Of a DNA stretch of 59,027 bases, positions 1 to 9,050 are shown in pieces. The DNA is from Planctomycetota bacterium (lineage in GTDB: Bacteria; Planctomycetota; Planctomycetia; Planctomycetales; Planctomycetaceae), in NCBI GenBank assembly GCA_027623235.1, contig JAQBVJ010000031.1:1-59027 (forward strand), given 5' to 3'. The notes under the pieces were generated by a model, which saw only the letters and a list, made by a program, of their open reading frames with translations, was not told the DNA's origin and searched no databases. The translations under genes and the position numbers were made by a program. Every line of letters begins with the position of its first letter. Position 1 is the first letter of the stretch.

Positions 1-250
1 GCTCCCTTCATTCTGACAGGGACGTCGATTTTCCTCTGCATCAATCAGAAAGTGACAAACTCGAACTAAACCGGGACGCACGGAATCCGGGCCGGTTTTC
101 GCTTCCGCTGACTCATATTGACCGCAAAAGTCGGCCGCCCGTATTCTCCTCGCCCACCTCCGGGAACTCGTCCAGAGATCCCACTGAGTCCCGTCTTTGG
201 AACGTTCCGTTCCAGCCAGTCTCCATTCACACATTCTGAGAGTCGGTCTC
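1..250. other. Left-edge intergenic region
   Basis: No convincing gene is seen here. The only reading frames are short, lack recognisable motifs and run into the following lipoprotein gene in another frame. The segment presumably carries the promoter of the FlgI-like gene, but no clear promoter hexamers were identified. Confidence 0.5.
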
Positions 251-2311
251 ATGCGCGTTCTCAAACCGCGACCGCAGGCTGTTTCGTATCGCTGGTCTGT
301 GGCGATTCCGAGCCTTGCTGTGCTGCTTGCATTCGGGTTAACCGGATGCCAGAAGCTCGGATTGAAGGCTCCCGACTGGAGCTTTAACAAGCTGATGATG
401 CGGTCTCAGAACCCGGATGACGACGAAAAAGACGATGAAGATGACGAATTTAAAACCAGCATCGATATCCCGATGGTCGGCGAGTACGTCACATTTTCGG
501 GCCTGAATCGTGTCGTGCTGGAAGGAGTCGGGCTGGTCCACGGGCTCAACGGAACCGGTGGCAACCCTCCGCCGAGTCCCTATCGGGACCTCCTGATGGA
601 CGACATGAGACGTCGCAACGTCAAAGACGCAAAGGAGTTGCTGCAGTCTCCTGATACGGCCCTTGTCGTTGTGCGGGCGTTCCTGCCGCCGCTCGTTCGG
701 CGAGGCGATCGGTTTGACATTGAGGTTCGAATTCCCGGCGACACGGGCGCGACCAGCCTCAACGGCGGACGGCTGCTGGAAACAATTCTCACGGAAACGG
801 CGATTGTGGCCGGACGGGGCATGATGCGAGGCGACAACGTCGCCAAGGCTCGTGGTCCTGTCCTGATCTCGACCGGCGAAGGTGCTGCGGACAGCCTGGC
901 CGGAGTCGTCAAACGCGGGCGAGTTCTGGGCGGAGGCCTCTCGCTGATTGACCGGGACATGGCCCTGTACGTGAAGTCCGACTTCCGAACCTACCGAAAC
1001 ATCACTCGACTGGCTGACAAAATCGGCGAACGGTTTTTCGCATACAACAAGTACGGCGTTCAGGAATCGCTGGCCAGGCCGCAGACCGATCAGCGAATCA
1101 TTCTGAAGATTCATCCCAGCTATAAAAACAACTACCCACGCTATCTGCAGGTCATTCAGAACATCGCTTTTCGGGAGACCGCCGTCTCGCGCCGCGTCCG
1201 CATGAAGCGACTGGAGAATGATCTCCTGAGGCCTGAACGGGCTGAGACGGCCGCGCTGCAACTGGAAGCGATCGGCAAGGACGCGATGTCCATTCTTCGA
1301 ACCGGGCTGAAAAGCAAAAGCCTCGAAGTTCGTTTCCACTCGGCGATGGCCCTGGCCTATCTTGGCGAATCGGACGGGATCGCCGTGCTCAGTGAGGCGG
1401 CTCTGAAAGAGCGGGCCTTCCGGGTCTTCTCCTTTGCATCGCTGTCGATCATCGACGACGCGCAGGCCAACCTTGCTCTGCGAAATCTGATGAGTGCTCA
1501 ACCCGGCCCGGACAACGAACCTTACGACAGTGTGGAAACCCGCTACGGCGCGTTTCGAGCTCTCTGGACGCTCGACGAACGCGATCCGTTTCTTGCCGGC
1601 GAGAAACTCAACCGCGAGTTCTGGCTGCACACGCTCGAAACGAAAGGCGACCCGATCGTCCACCTGACACACTGGTCTCGCGCAGAGGTTGCAATCTTTG
1701 GCAAGGACCAGGAGTTTCGAACGCCGCTGGCTCTTCGGGCCGGCGACCACATCACCGTGAACTGTCAGCCGGGCAGCGATGAGGTCACCGTCAGCCGCTT
1801 CCTGCGAAACGGGACAGACCTGACGAAAACGGTCTCAACGAGAATCGAGGACGTCATTCGGGCGGCCGCGTCGTTGGGAGCCAGCTATCCGGACATCTCG
1901 CAGATGCTGGTCCAGGCGGATCGACAGAAGAACCTGAATGGCCGATTTGAAATCGACGCACTCCCGCAGGCCGGTCGTGTCTATTACCGAAACGGCGATA
2001 CGAAGGAGAAAGCCCGGGTCGGTCGCACAAACCAGACGCCGAACATGTACGAGAAGTCTCGCGACGACGTCGATCCTGCGGGCGGCACCGACGACGGTGA
2101 GCTGACCGAACTCATCGACGAACCGGAAGACGGCGACGAACCGGAAGACGGCGACGACACGGATTCGCCAGGCGTCGCGTCGCTTTCCGATGCACGCACC
2201 GAGTCCGATTCGAAAAAGAAAAACCCGTTTTCGCTGGGCCTCTTCGGCGACAGGTCTCCGGATAAAGAACCGTACGACCCGTTCGCGGTATTCAAACGAA
2301 AAAAAGAATGA
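251..2311 (+). CDS. FlgI-like (flagellar P-ring-like) lipoprotein with HEAT-like segment
   Basis: The 686-residue product has a type II signal peptide with lipobox LTGC and the lipidated Cys at residue 33, so it is probably a membrane-anchored lipoprotein. Residues about 75-320 resemble FlgI: a 'GVGLVHGLNGTGG' segment is followed by an 'AFLPPLVRRGDRFDIEV' segment and then 'GGRLLETIL', in the same order as the P-ring protein. Residues about 327-427 read like HEAT repeats. The tail (about 613-640) is acidic and contains the direct repeat EPEDGD. The ATG at 251 was chosen over an upstream in-frame start at 197 because it places the signal peptide at the N-terminus. FlgI is normally a periplasmic protein of about 370 residues with a cleaved type I signal, and no other flagellar gene is present here, so a role outside the flagellum is inferred. 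A hairpin terminator follows. Confidence 0.75.
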   Translation: MRVLKPRPQAVSYRWSVAIPSLAVLLAFGLTGCQKLGLKAPDWSFNKLMMRSQNPDDDEKDDEDDEFKTSIDIPMVGEYVTFSGLNRVVLEGVGLVHGLNGTGGNPPPSPYRDLLMDDMRRRNVKDAKELLQSPDTALVVVRAFLPPLVRRGDRFDIEVRIPGDTGATSLNGGRLLETILTETAIVAGRGMMRGDNVAKARGPVLISTGEGAADSLAGVVKRGRVLGGGLSLIDRDMALYVKSDFRTYRNITRLADKIGERFFAYNKYGVQESLARPQTDQRIILKIHPSYKNNYPRYLQVIQNIAFRETAVSRRVRMKRLENDLLRPERAETAALQLEAIGKDAMSILRTGLKSKSLEVRFHSAMALAYLGESDGIAVLSEAALKERAFRVFSFASLSIIDDAQANLALRNLMSAQPGPDNEPYDSVETRYGAFRALWTLDERDPFLAGEKLNREFWLHTLETKGDPIVHLTHWSRAEVAIFGKDQEFRTPLALRAGDHITVNCQPGSDEVTVSRFLRNGTDLTKTVSTRIEDVIRAAASLGASYPDISQMLVQADRQKNLNGRFEIDALPQAGRVYYRNGDTKEKARVGRTNQTPNMYEKSRDDVDPAGGTDDGELTELIDEPEDGDEPEDGDDTDSPGVASLSDARTESDSKKKNPFSLGLFGDRSPDKEPYDPFAVFKRKKE

Positions 2312-2350
2312 GGTGCCGCGGCCTGCGGTCGCAATTCGAACTCTGTCCCG

Positions 2351-2383
2351 GAAGGTCTCCTCTGAATTTCAGAGGAGACCTTC
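2351..2383 (+). terminator. Perfect 15-bp stem-loop between the FlgI-like gene and smc
   Basis: The sequence GAAGGTCTCCTCTGA is followed by a 3-nt loop and its exact complement. It lies 40 bases after the upstream stop codon and 30 bases before the smc start. No T-tract follows, so it is a strong RNA hairpin with probable terminator or attenuator function rather than a textbook intrinsic terminator. Confidence 0.6.
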
Positions 2384-2413
2384 GTTCGCATCAGACTCCC
2401 GCCTGAAATCCCG

Positions 2414-5400
2414 ATGCTGAAGTATCTTGAACTTTTTGGTTTCAAGAGTTTTGCCGATCGAACGCGGTTCGATTTTCCGGCCGGGATCACGTGCGTCGTC
2501 GGGCCAAACGGATCTGGCAAAAGCAACGTTGTGGATGCCATCAAATGGATCCTCGGCGACCAGAGCCCGAAGAGTCTTCGCGGCAAGGACATGCAGGACG
2601 TCATTTTCAACGGCTCGGCCGGCCGCAAAGCCAGCGCCTTCGCCGAAGCCACATTGACGTTCGACAACTCGCAGCGGTTTCTGCCCTACGAAGTCGACGA
2701 GGTCACGATCGGTCGCCGACTGTGGATGACGGGCGAGTCGGAATATCTCATCAACGGAGCTCAGTCGCGGCTGAAAGACGTTCGCGACGCGTTCATGGGA
2801 ACCGGTGCGGCGACATCCGCCTACAGCATCATCGAGCAGGGCAAGGTCTCCCAGATTCTGCAGGCGAACGCCGCGGCGCGACGACTCGTCTTTGAAGAAG
2901 CGGCCGGGATCAGTCGATTCAAGTCTCGCAAAACCGACGCACTGCGCAAGATCGAGCGGGTCTCCCAAAACCTCGTCCGACTGACAGATATCGTCGATCA
3001 ACTGGAGTCGCAGCTGAACTCGACCCGCAATCAGGCGGCCAAAGCGGCGAAGTATCGAGAAGTTTCGAAGGAGCTGAAAAGTCTGTGGATCGGCCTCGCC
3101 GCGGACGATTATCGCCATCTCAGTGCGACCCTGAAGGTTCTTGACCAGGAGCTGGCCCGTTCGCAAACCGAAGTCGACGCGCTCAACGAAAAGCAGAACC
3201 AGATCGAAGAACGACTCGCGTCGTTCGACGGCGAGCTGGCGGACGTCGACGACCGGTTGCGGGATTCTGAGCGCGAAAGTTCGACGAGCCGCGAGAAGAT
3301 CGTCAGTCAGGAATCGACGATCCGGCACGAATCGTCAAGCATCGTGGAAATGGACACGGACGTTGATCGACTGCGCGGCCAGCAGGCGACGATGGCAACC
3401 CGGCTTCGCGAAGTGATTCTGGAACTCGCCGAGTCGCAGGAAGAGCTCGAGCAGTTTGAGGAAACCTGGCAGACTCAGCAGCGGCAAGTGCACGAGCAGA
3501 CTCGGCAACTGGAAGCGAGCGACGCAGCGGCGGCGGATGCCAGGTCGCAGCTCGACGCGCGCGAGCGCACTCGCAGCCAGCTTGCGGAACGATTTGCGTC
3601 CACGCAGCAGCAGTCCGCGCTGCTGGAAGCGCAGCTCGATTCCGTCCGGGAATCCAGCGAGGAGTTGATTCAGCAGCGGGAGGAACTGGCAGTTCGGATT
3701 GAGGAAACTCAACTGGAGTTGAATCGTCGCCAGGCGAGCGTGAACGACGTGCTCGGGAAATCGCAGTCGGCGTCCGAATCGTTTCAGAGAATCCGCAAAG
3801 AACAGCGGGAACTGCTCGCAAATCAGGACGAGACGAAACACAGCTTGTCCGAACTGCGAGAGCGGCGCAGCGATCGCAAAGCGCGGCTGGCCGTGCTGGA
3901 AGATCTGGAGTCGCGACAGGAAGGCCTGGGCATTGGCGTCCGCGAGATTCTCAATCGTGCGAGGACGTCCGACAAGAAGCCGTGGAGCCAGATTCTCGGC
4001 AGTGTCGCCGATCTGCTCGACGTCGATCTTGAATACGCCGCGCTGCTGGAAGTCGCACTCGGCAGCCGCGCGCAGCTTATCGTGCTCGAAGAAATTGACG
4101 CTCTGATCGAGTACCTCTCTTCGGGAGGCGTTCGGATTGACGGACGAGTTGGCTTCCTCTCGATGCAGGGTCCGTTCGCCGGTGCCGCGGGACAGGACCC
4201 GGAAATCGATCTCGCGATGGATCCGGAAGTTGTCTGCCGGGCAGACAGCCTGGTGACCTCGGACTGCCAGTACCGGTCTCTCGCCCGGCAACTTCTGGGT
4301 GACACGTGGGTGGTCAAGGACCTGGAAACGGCCCGCCGTCTCGCATCGACCTGCCCGAACAAACGGTTCGTGACTCAACAGGGCGAGCTGATCGAGCCGG
4401 ACGGAACGCTGTTTACCGGAACCGTTCGTGGTGAGACCGCGGTCCTCTCGCGGAAAAACGAACTGCGGCGTCTGCGAGTCGAACTGACGCGTCTCGATCA
4501 GCAGGTGGCTGCGAGTGAAAGTCAGCTCAAAAACATCACCCATCAACTTCAGAAAATGGAGGTGGAGCTGACCGAAGCGGCGACCGAGCGGGATGAAATC
4601 ACATCTCGCCTCTCTCAAGTGAAATCGAAGTTCGACACTCAACAGCAGGCGTGCGAACGACTGGTGCTCGATCAGAAAAACGTCATTGGGCAACTTGAAG
4701 CGAACGAAGAAAAATCGATCGGGCTGAAAACGCGGCTCGAGGAGTCACAAGTGGATGCGTCCCGGATCGAGGCGGAACAGCAGTCGCTGGAAGTGAGTCT
4801 CGCCTCGCTGCGTGAGCAGTTGAGTCAGTTCGATTCGACCCGTGACGAACTGCTGCAGAAGCAGACCGAGCAGAAACTGAAGCTCACGCGACACGAAGAG
4901 CGGCGGTCGACACTGCAGTCCGCCTGCCGACGACTCAGTGATGAAGCGCAGCAGCGTCGGGGCAATCTTGACGAAAGTCGCCGCAGGTTTGAGACGGTCC
5001 ACAGGAAGCGTCGCGCGTCGACTTTGCGGCTGCTCAACGCGAGGTCGCGGCTCGCCGGTCTCGCGCTGCGGCGGGACGAAAGTGAGCGGGCCGTCCGAAA
5101 ACTGGTTTCCGAACGGGACCGTCTTCGCGGTGTCCGCGGGAAGCTCGTTGAGGAAGATACGCGGGTTCGTCAGGAACGTCGGGTGATCGCCGACGAGCGG
5201 CACGGTCAGGAATTGAAAGCTCGCGAAACTCGACATCAGCTCACGACTGCCGGATCCCGGATTGAAGAGGAATACGGCATCACCTTGAAGGATGCCGTCG
5301 CCGCGGGCGAGTCGGCGTTTCGAGTACACCTGATTGAGCGGGGAATTCTGTCGGACGAAGAACCGGAAGAGGAAGCTGCCACCGAAGAACAGAATGAGAT

Positions 5401-6265
5401 CGAGAACGAAACCGAGAAGCCGTGGGAAGAAGAAGATTCGGACGGCGAGTCGATCGACGAAGCAGCAGCAGAAAGTGCCGACGACGAATCGTCGATGGAC
5501 GACAGCCTGACCCTCGGTGAATTCGACGGAATTCGATTTGCCGACGTTCGCGACGAACTCGACGAACAAGTCAATCGGCTGCGGCGGAAACTCAAGATGA
5601 TGGGCAGCGTCAACACCGACAGTCTCGACTATCTTGACGACCTGGAGTCACGCTACGAGCATTTTCGCAGCCAGTTGATGGACCTGACGGAAGCCCGCAC
5701 CACTCTGGAAGACATTATTCGGCGGATCAATTCCGAGAGCCGCCGGATGTTCCTCGACTCGTTCGAGTCCGTTCGGAAGGAGTTTCGCGAGCTGTTTCGC
5801 AAGCTGTTCGGCGGTGGCGAGGGTGACATCATTCTCGAAGATCCCGACGACGTCCTCGACTGCGGCATCGACATCGTCGCTCGTCCGCCCGGCAAAGAAC
5901 TGCGCAGCATCACACTGCTCAGTGGCGGCGAGAAAACGATGACGGCGGTGGCACTGTTGCTCGCCATCTTCCGCAGCAGTCCCAGCCCGTTCTGTATTCT
6001 CGACGAAGTGGATGCCGCACTCGACGACGCTAACGTTGAACGTTACGCGTCGGTGATTCGCGAGTTCCGCGACTTCACTCAGTTCATCATGATCACTCAC
6101 CGCAAGCGGACGATGACCGCCGGCGACGTGATTTATGGCGTCACGATGGAGCAGTCGGGAGTCTCGAAGCGAATGTCGATCCGGTTTGAAGACGTCAAAG
6201 AGAACGGCGAGTTTGACGAGGCCGCCGGGTCGGGAGATGAGGCCGGTTCTGCTCAGGCGGCTTAA
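2414..6265 (+). CDS. smc: Chromosome segregation protein SMC
   Basis: This is the ATPase core of the bacterial condensin complex, which compacts and segregates the chromosome with ScpA and ScpB (neither gene is in this window). Walker A is GPNGSGKSN at residues 30-38. Long heptad-rich coiled coils flank a hinge at about 500-650. The ABC signature LLSGGEK lies near 1168 and Walker B ([10 protein letters not shown]) near 1195. At 1283 residues it is about 100 longer than typical bacterial SMC. Much of the excess is a highly acidic low-complexity stretch at about 978-1035, in the returning coil close to the C-terminal head. All ATPase motifs are intact, so the protein should be functional. Confidence 0.97.
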   Translation: MLKYLELFGFKSFADRTRFDFPAGITCVVGPNGSGKSNVVDAIKWILGDQSPKSLRGKDMQDVIFNGSAGRKASAFAEATLTFDNSQRFLPYEVDEVTIGRRLWMTGESEYLINGAQSRLKDVRDAFMGTGAATSAYSIIEQGKVSQILQANAAARRLVFEEAAGISRFKSRKTDALRKIERVSQNLVRLTDIVDQLESQLNSTRNQAAKAAKYREVSKELKSLWIGLAADDYRHLSATLKVLDQELARSQTEVDALNEKQNQIEERLASFDGELADVDDRLRDSERESSTSREKIVSQESTIRHESSSIVEMDTDVDRLRGQQATMATRLREVILELAESQEELEQFEETWQTQQRQVHEQTRQLEASDAAAADARSQLDARERTRSQLAERFASTQQQSALLEAQLDSVRESSEELIQQREELAVRIEETQLELNRRQASVNDVLGKSQSASESFQRIRKEQRELLANQDETKHSLSELRERRSDRKARLAVLEDLESRQEGLGIGVREILNRARTSDKKPWSQILGSVADLLDVDLEYAALLEVALGSRAQLIVLEEIDALIEYLSSGGVRIDGRVGFLSMQGPFAGAAGQDPEIDLAMDPEVVCRADSLVTSDCQYRSLARQLLGDTWVVKDLETARRLASTCPNKRFVTQQGELIEPDGTLFTGTVRGETAVLSRKNELRRLRVELTRLDQQVAASESQLKNITHQLQKMEVELTEAATERDEITSRLSQVKSKFDTQQQACERLVLDQKNVIGQLEANEEKSIGLKTRLEESQVDASRIEAEQQSLEVSLASLREQLSQFDSTRDELLQKQTEQKLKLTRHEERRSTLQSACRRLSDEAQQRRGNLDESRRRFETVHRKRRASTLRLLNARSRLAGLALRRDESERAVRKLVSERDRLRGVRGKLVEEDTRVRQERRVIADERHGQELKARETRHQLTTAGSRIEEEYGITLKDAVAAGESAFRVHLIERGILSDEEPEEEAATEEQNEIENETEKPWEEEDSDGESIDEAAAESADDESSMDDSLTLGEFDGIRFADVRDELDEQVNRLRRKLKMMGSVNTDSLDYLDDLESRYEHFRSQLMDLTEARTTLEDIIRRINSESRRMFLDSFESVRKEFRELFRKLFGGGEGDIILEDPDDVLDCGIDIVARPPGKELRSITLLSGGEKTMTAVALLLAIFRSSPSPFCILDEVDAALDDANVERYASVIREFRDFTQFIMITHRKRTMTAGDVIYGVTMEQSGVSKRMSIRFEDVKENGEFDEAAGSGDEAGSAQAA

Positions 6266-6311
6266 AGAGTGACGCGGGGACTCTGTGATCGCACGGAGTG
6301 CCGAGCCACAC

Positions 6312-7076
6312 TCAGGATACGATGTCGCCATCACGCAGGAATGGCACGGCAAGGTGCATCGGCTCGTCGCTGTCTGGCTTACAGATCGGCTCGGCCGAGT
6401 ATTGCGTCACGTAGGCTCGTCGCATCCGGTTAGTCGTGTTGGCTCCGCTGCGGTGAAACGTGACGGAGCTGAAGACGACCAGGCTGCCGGCGGGGACGAT
6501 TGCGGGAACGCCGGGCTCGCTGCCGAAGTAGCCGGTCTTGTCGCCGGTGTCCGGATCGCGAACGTGCTCGACGATCGTGCGGATGCCGACCTTCGAGAAT
6601 GGGAGCACGGATGCCGTTCCATTCTCGATGGTCATGTCGTCGACGGCGGCCCACACGGTCACGTACGGGCGATGGAAAAATCCGAGGTAGCCGGAGTCCT
6701 GGTGCCAGGAGAAGCTGATGCCCTGCTCGGCCGCCTTTGCGACGTACTGGTCATAAAAAAGGTACGCGGCGTCGCCGATGGTCGCGCGGCAGACGTCGGC
6801 CATCAGTATGCTGAAAACGTACTCACTGAGCCGCGGCGCCTGCTGATACTGCTTCGCGATGTGGTAGCGTTTTCCGCGATGGCTGATGTGAATGTGGTCC
6901 GTGCCCAGGCGGTCCATTTCCTGATGCATGACGTCGATCAGGTGGTCGCAGGAGTCCTGCAGGATCTGCAGATGCTCATCGCAGATCGCGCGCTCAAGTA
7001 TGAAGTAACCTTCGTCGACGTACTGACGGCGATGCTCGCTCGTGATGAGCGATGATTCGAAATCCGCTTCTGTCAT
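6312..7076 (-). CDS. Phytanoyl-CoA dioxygenase (PhyH) family protein
   Basis: The 254-residue protein looks like a non-haem Fe(II)/2-oxoglutarate-dependent oxygenase. The iron-binding triad is visible as H125-x-D127 (in SWHQDSGY) and H208 (in TFHRSGAN), with Arg residues about 11 positions later that fit the 2-oxoglutarate carboxylate-binding role. '[10 protein letters not shown]' is typical of the family. Members hydroxylate diverse small molecules and the substrate here cannot be read. It lies 93 bases downstream of the secreted protein gene on the same strand and may be cotranscribed with it. It converges with smc across a 46-base gap. Confidence 0.85.
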   Translation of the reverse strand: MTEADFESSLITSEHRRQYVDEGYFILERAICDEHLQILQDSCDHLIDVMHQEMDRLGTDHIHISHRGKRYHIAKQYQQAPRLSEYVFSILMADVCRATIGDAAYLFYDQYVAKAAEQGISFSWHQDSGYLGFFHRPYVTVWAAVDDMTIENGTASVLPFSKVGIRTIVEHVRDPDTGDKTGYFGSEPGVPAIVPAGSLVVFSSVTFHRSGANTTNRMRRAYVTQYSAEPICKPDSDEPMHLAVPFLRDGDIVS

Positions 7077-7169
7077 CCGGGTGCCTCGAGAAGATAAACC
7101 GCGCCCCGGGTCGAACCTCGGCAGCCTGTCCCTGCGGGTCCGCCCGGAAGGCCGCTCGACGAATGGTGG

Positions 7170-8804
7170 TTACAAGTTGTCCCGCGTGTACTCTTCTTCG
7201 GGAATCGGGATGCGGACGCGCGGGTCGTCTCCGCGAGGCTCGTCGTCAAACCAGCGGCCACCTTCATCCTGCTGATTCTGGCCGATGCTGTAGATCAGGA
7301 AGCCGTCCGCCTCACGCTGGTAATTCAACGGCTTGCCGCTGAACAAGTCGCGAGGGGCTTTATCGAGGTATTCCGGTACGAGTGCTTCGAGCGATTCCGG
7401 GTAGCTGCCGTTCTTCAGTTTCCACTCGGCCAGCGCGAAGGCGACCTGAATGTTGTGATGAGTCTGTGCGGACCGTTCGCGGGCACCGTTGACAGCGCGA
7501 ACGGCGGGCAGCATGAGGCTCACCATGACGTTGGCAGCCATTTCACTCATGGCCGCCCTGCTGGAACCCGTTTCCGACACGACCTTCAGAAATCCGGCGA
7601 AGGAAGTGTTCTTCCGTGTCTGATCGACGAGGTCGTCGATCTGCTGCAGGCCGGCTTCGCGCTCCTGGAAGGTTTCCTTTTTCATGGCAACGATCAATCG
7701 ATCGTACATCTGGTTGCCGGTTTTCAGTGCGGTGTTCCAGTCAATGGAGACGATCGCCAATCGTGTCACGAGAGTTTCCAGCACACCTTCGTCGTTGACC
7801 CCCGGAACTCCTGAACCGAGAAGGCCGAGGACTTCCGTCTGTCCTTTGCCAAGCAGCAGCACACAGTCGAGAAACATCATTCGCTCGCACCAGTCGAGCT
7901 GCTCGATCATGTCCGGCATCGAGGGCAGAGCCGCCAGATCACGACGACATCGGGCAATTCGCTCAGCGGTCAGCTCGACCTTGTCGAGAAAGATGCGGTC
8001 GCCTTTGGCAGCGATCTGGTTGATCGCGATTCCGACAAGACCTTCAATCAAGGTCGGACCTTTGGCGATCATGAGTCCGAGTCGGTGCATCGCGATCAGA
8101 TCACTCCAGGCAGCGTCCGCGTTTCCGGCCGAAATGTTGAGCATCGCTCGACACATCAGATACCGCGCGAGCGAGCGACTTTCCTGGATCCCAGGCAGCA
8201 GTGCAGCGACGAGGCCCGTCAGTTGTCCGTTGCTGTCCTGCGGCACGATCAGTGGCGAGAAGTACTTTGGGCGGGAAGCGGCTTCAATCGCTTTCTTCAC
8301 ATGCGGTGCGTTGACGCGCAGCCATTTAGCGACCTCCGGAAATTCCCCTTTCTTCCACGGTCGATTCATCGCAATGTTGAATTCAATATCAATGAGTTCC
8401 CGCGCCCGTTCGGCCGGGAGGCCCTGCCCGAAAGGCTGGAAATAAGTGCCATCCAGGGGCGGCCTTTTGACACCCATCAGCGTAAAGAATTCTTCCGACA
8501 GCTCTACGTTTTCCGGTTTCGGCCCCAACGCTTCGTAAAGCAGAACGGCTCCGTTTTCTTCCGGCTTGACTCCCTGCCCAAAGTGCTCGTTGAGAGCCGC
8601 GGCGTAATCGGGCAACCCGTCTTTGGTTCTGTGCTTTGTGACTCGCGTGAACTCGTGAGTGAACTTGAGTTTTGTAGCGAGCAGTTCCGCACGGCTCGGA
8701 GCCTTCTTGACGGTGACATCGCCGTCGGCTGGTTGACTCTGAGCGCTGGCGTTTGAGACGGCGATGGCTGCAACGAAAAGCAGCGTGAGAATGGCTCGCG
8801 ACAT
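7170..8804 (-). CDS. Secreted protein of unknown function, relative of the 10.9-17 kb paralogs
   Basis: The 544-residue product begins with a clear signal peptide (MSRAILTLLFVAAIAVSNASA) and has no later membrane segment, so it is probably periplasmic or secreted. The middle is helical. The C-terminal 90 residues carry the pattern GSYPESLEALVPEYL, then PRDLFSGKPLNYQ, then IYSIGQNQQDEGG and a final VRIPIP. The same order of motifs ends each of the membrane-anchored paralogs encoded at 10911-17047, so this is a soluble member of the same family. The YP..L..LV / PRD..G / YS.G...GG pattern also recalls the C-terminus of the type II secretion pseudopilin GspG, which is an inference only. No enzymatic motif was recognised. 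Confidence 0.75.
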   Translation of the reverse strand: MSRAILTLLFVAAIAVSNASAQSQPADGDVTVKKAPSRAELLATKLKFTHEFTRVTKHRTKDGLPDYAAALNEHFGQGVKPEENGAVLLYEALGPKPENVELSEEFFTLMGVKRPPLDGTYFQPFGQGLPAERARELIDIEFNIAMNRPWKKGEFPEVAKWLRVNAPHVKKAIEAASRPKYFSPLIVPQDSNGQLTGLVAALLPGIQESRSLARYLMCRAMLNISAGNADAAWSDLIAMHRLGLMIAKGPTLIEGLVGIAINQIAAKGDRIFLDKVELTAERIARCRRDLAALPSMPDMIEQLDWCERMMFLDCVLLLGKGQTEVLGLLGSGVPGVNDEGVLETLVTRLAIVSIDWNTALKTGNQMYDRLIVAMKKETFQEREAGLQQIDDLVDQTRKNTSFAGFLKVVSETGSSRAAMSEMAANVMVSLMLPAVRAVNGARERSAQTHHNIQVAFALAEWKLKNGSYPESLEALVPEYLDKAPRDLFSGKPLNYQREADGFLIYSIGQNQQDEGGRWFDDEPRGDDPRVRIPIPEEEYTRDNL

Positions 8805-8940
8805 GACGGCGCCTTCTGAAAGGGGCAGGTGATTTCGATTCGACCGGACTGCGAGTTCCTGGTGATTGCTTAATCGTCACCCGGTGGAAACCACGAATCA
8901 GGTCAAGCCGCATAGGGACGGGCCGGAAATAAGATCGGCA

Positions 8941-9005
8941 TTAGCCGCTGAGCGTTAGCTCACGGTTCACGGAAAACCGGACGCTAACGCGTGCCGGCTG
9001 ATTCA
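8941..9005. repeat. Short inverted repeat around GCGTTAGC / GCTAACGC
   Basis: Two imperfect arms of about 25 nt face each other, built around AGCGTTAGCTCACGGTT and AACCGGACGCTAACGCG. It sits just downstream of the sulfatase gene and upstream of the secreted protein gene, both on the minus strand. It may be a REP-like repeat that also acts as a terminator. The remaining bases of this 246-base gap show nothing recognisable. Confidence 0.5.
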
Positions 9006-9050
9006 ATTGTCGGTTTAAGTTTCGGGCCGTGCCTCAGCGACGGGAAAAGA

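Noticed and set aside
338..1750. A 470-codon minus-strand frame opposite the FlgI-like gene
   Set aside because: It has no recognisable motif, and the plus-strand frame carries a lipobox and FlgI-like motifs.
251..6265. A flagellar locus suggested by the FlgI-like gene
   Set aside because: No other flagellar gene is present and the protein is a lipoprotein with extra segments; the neighbour is smc behind a hairpin terminator.
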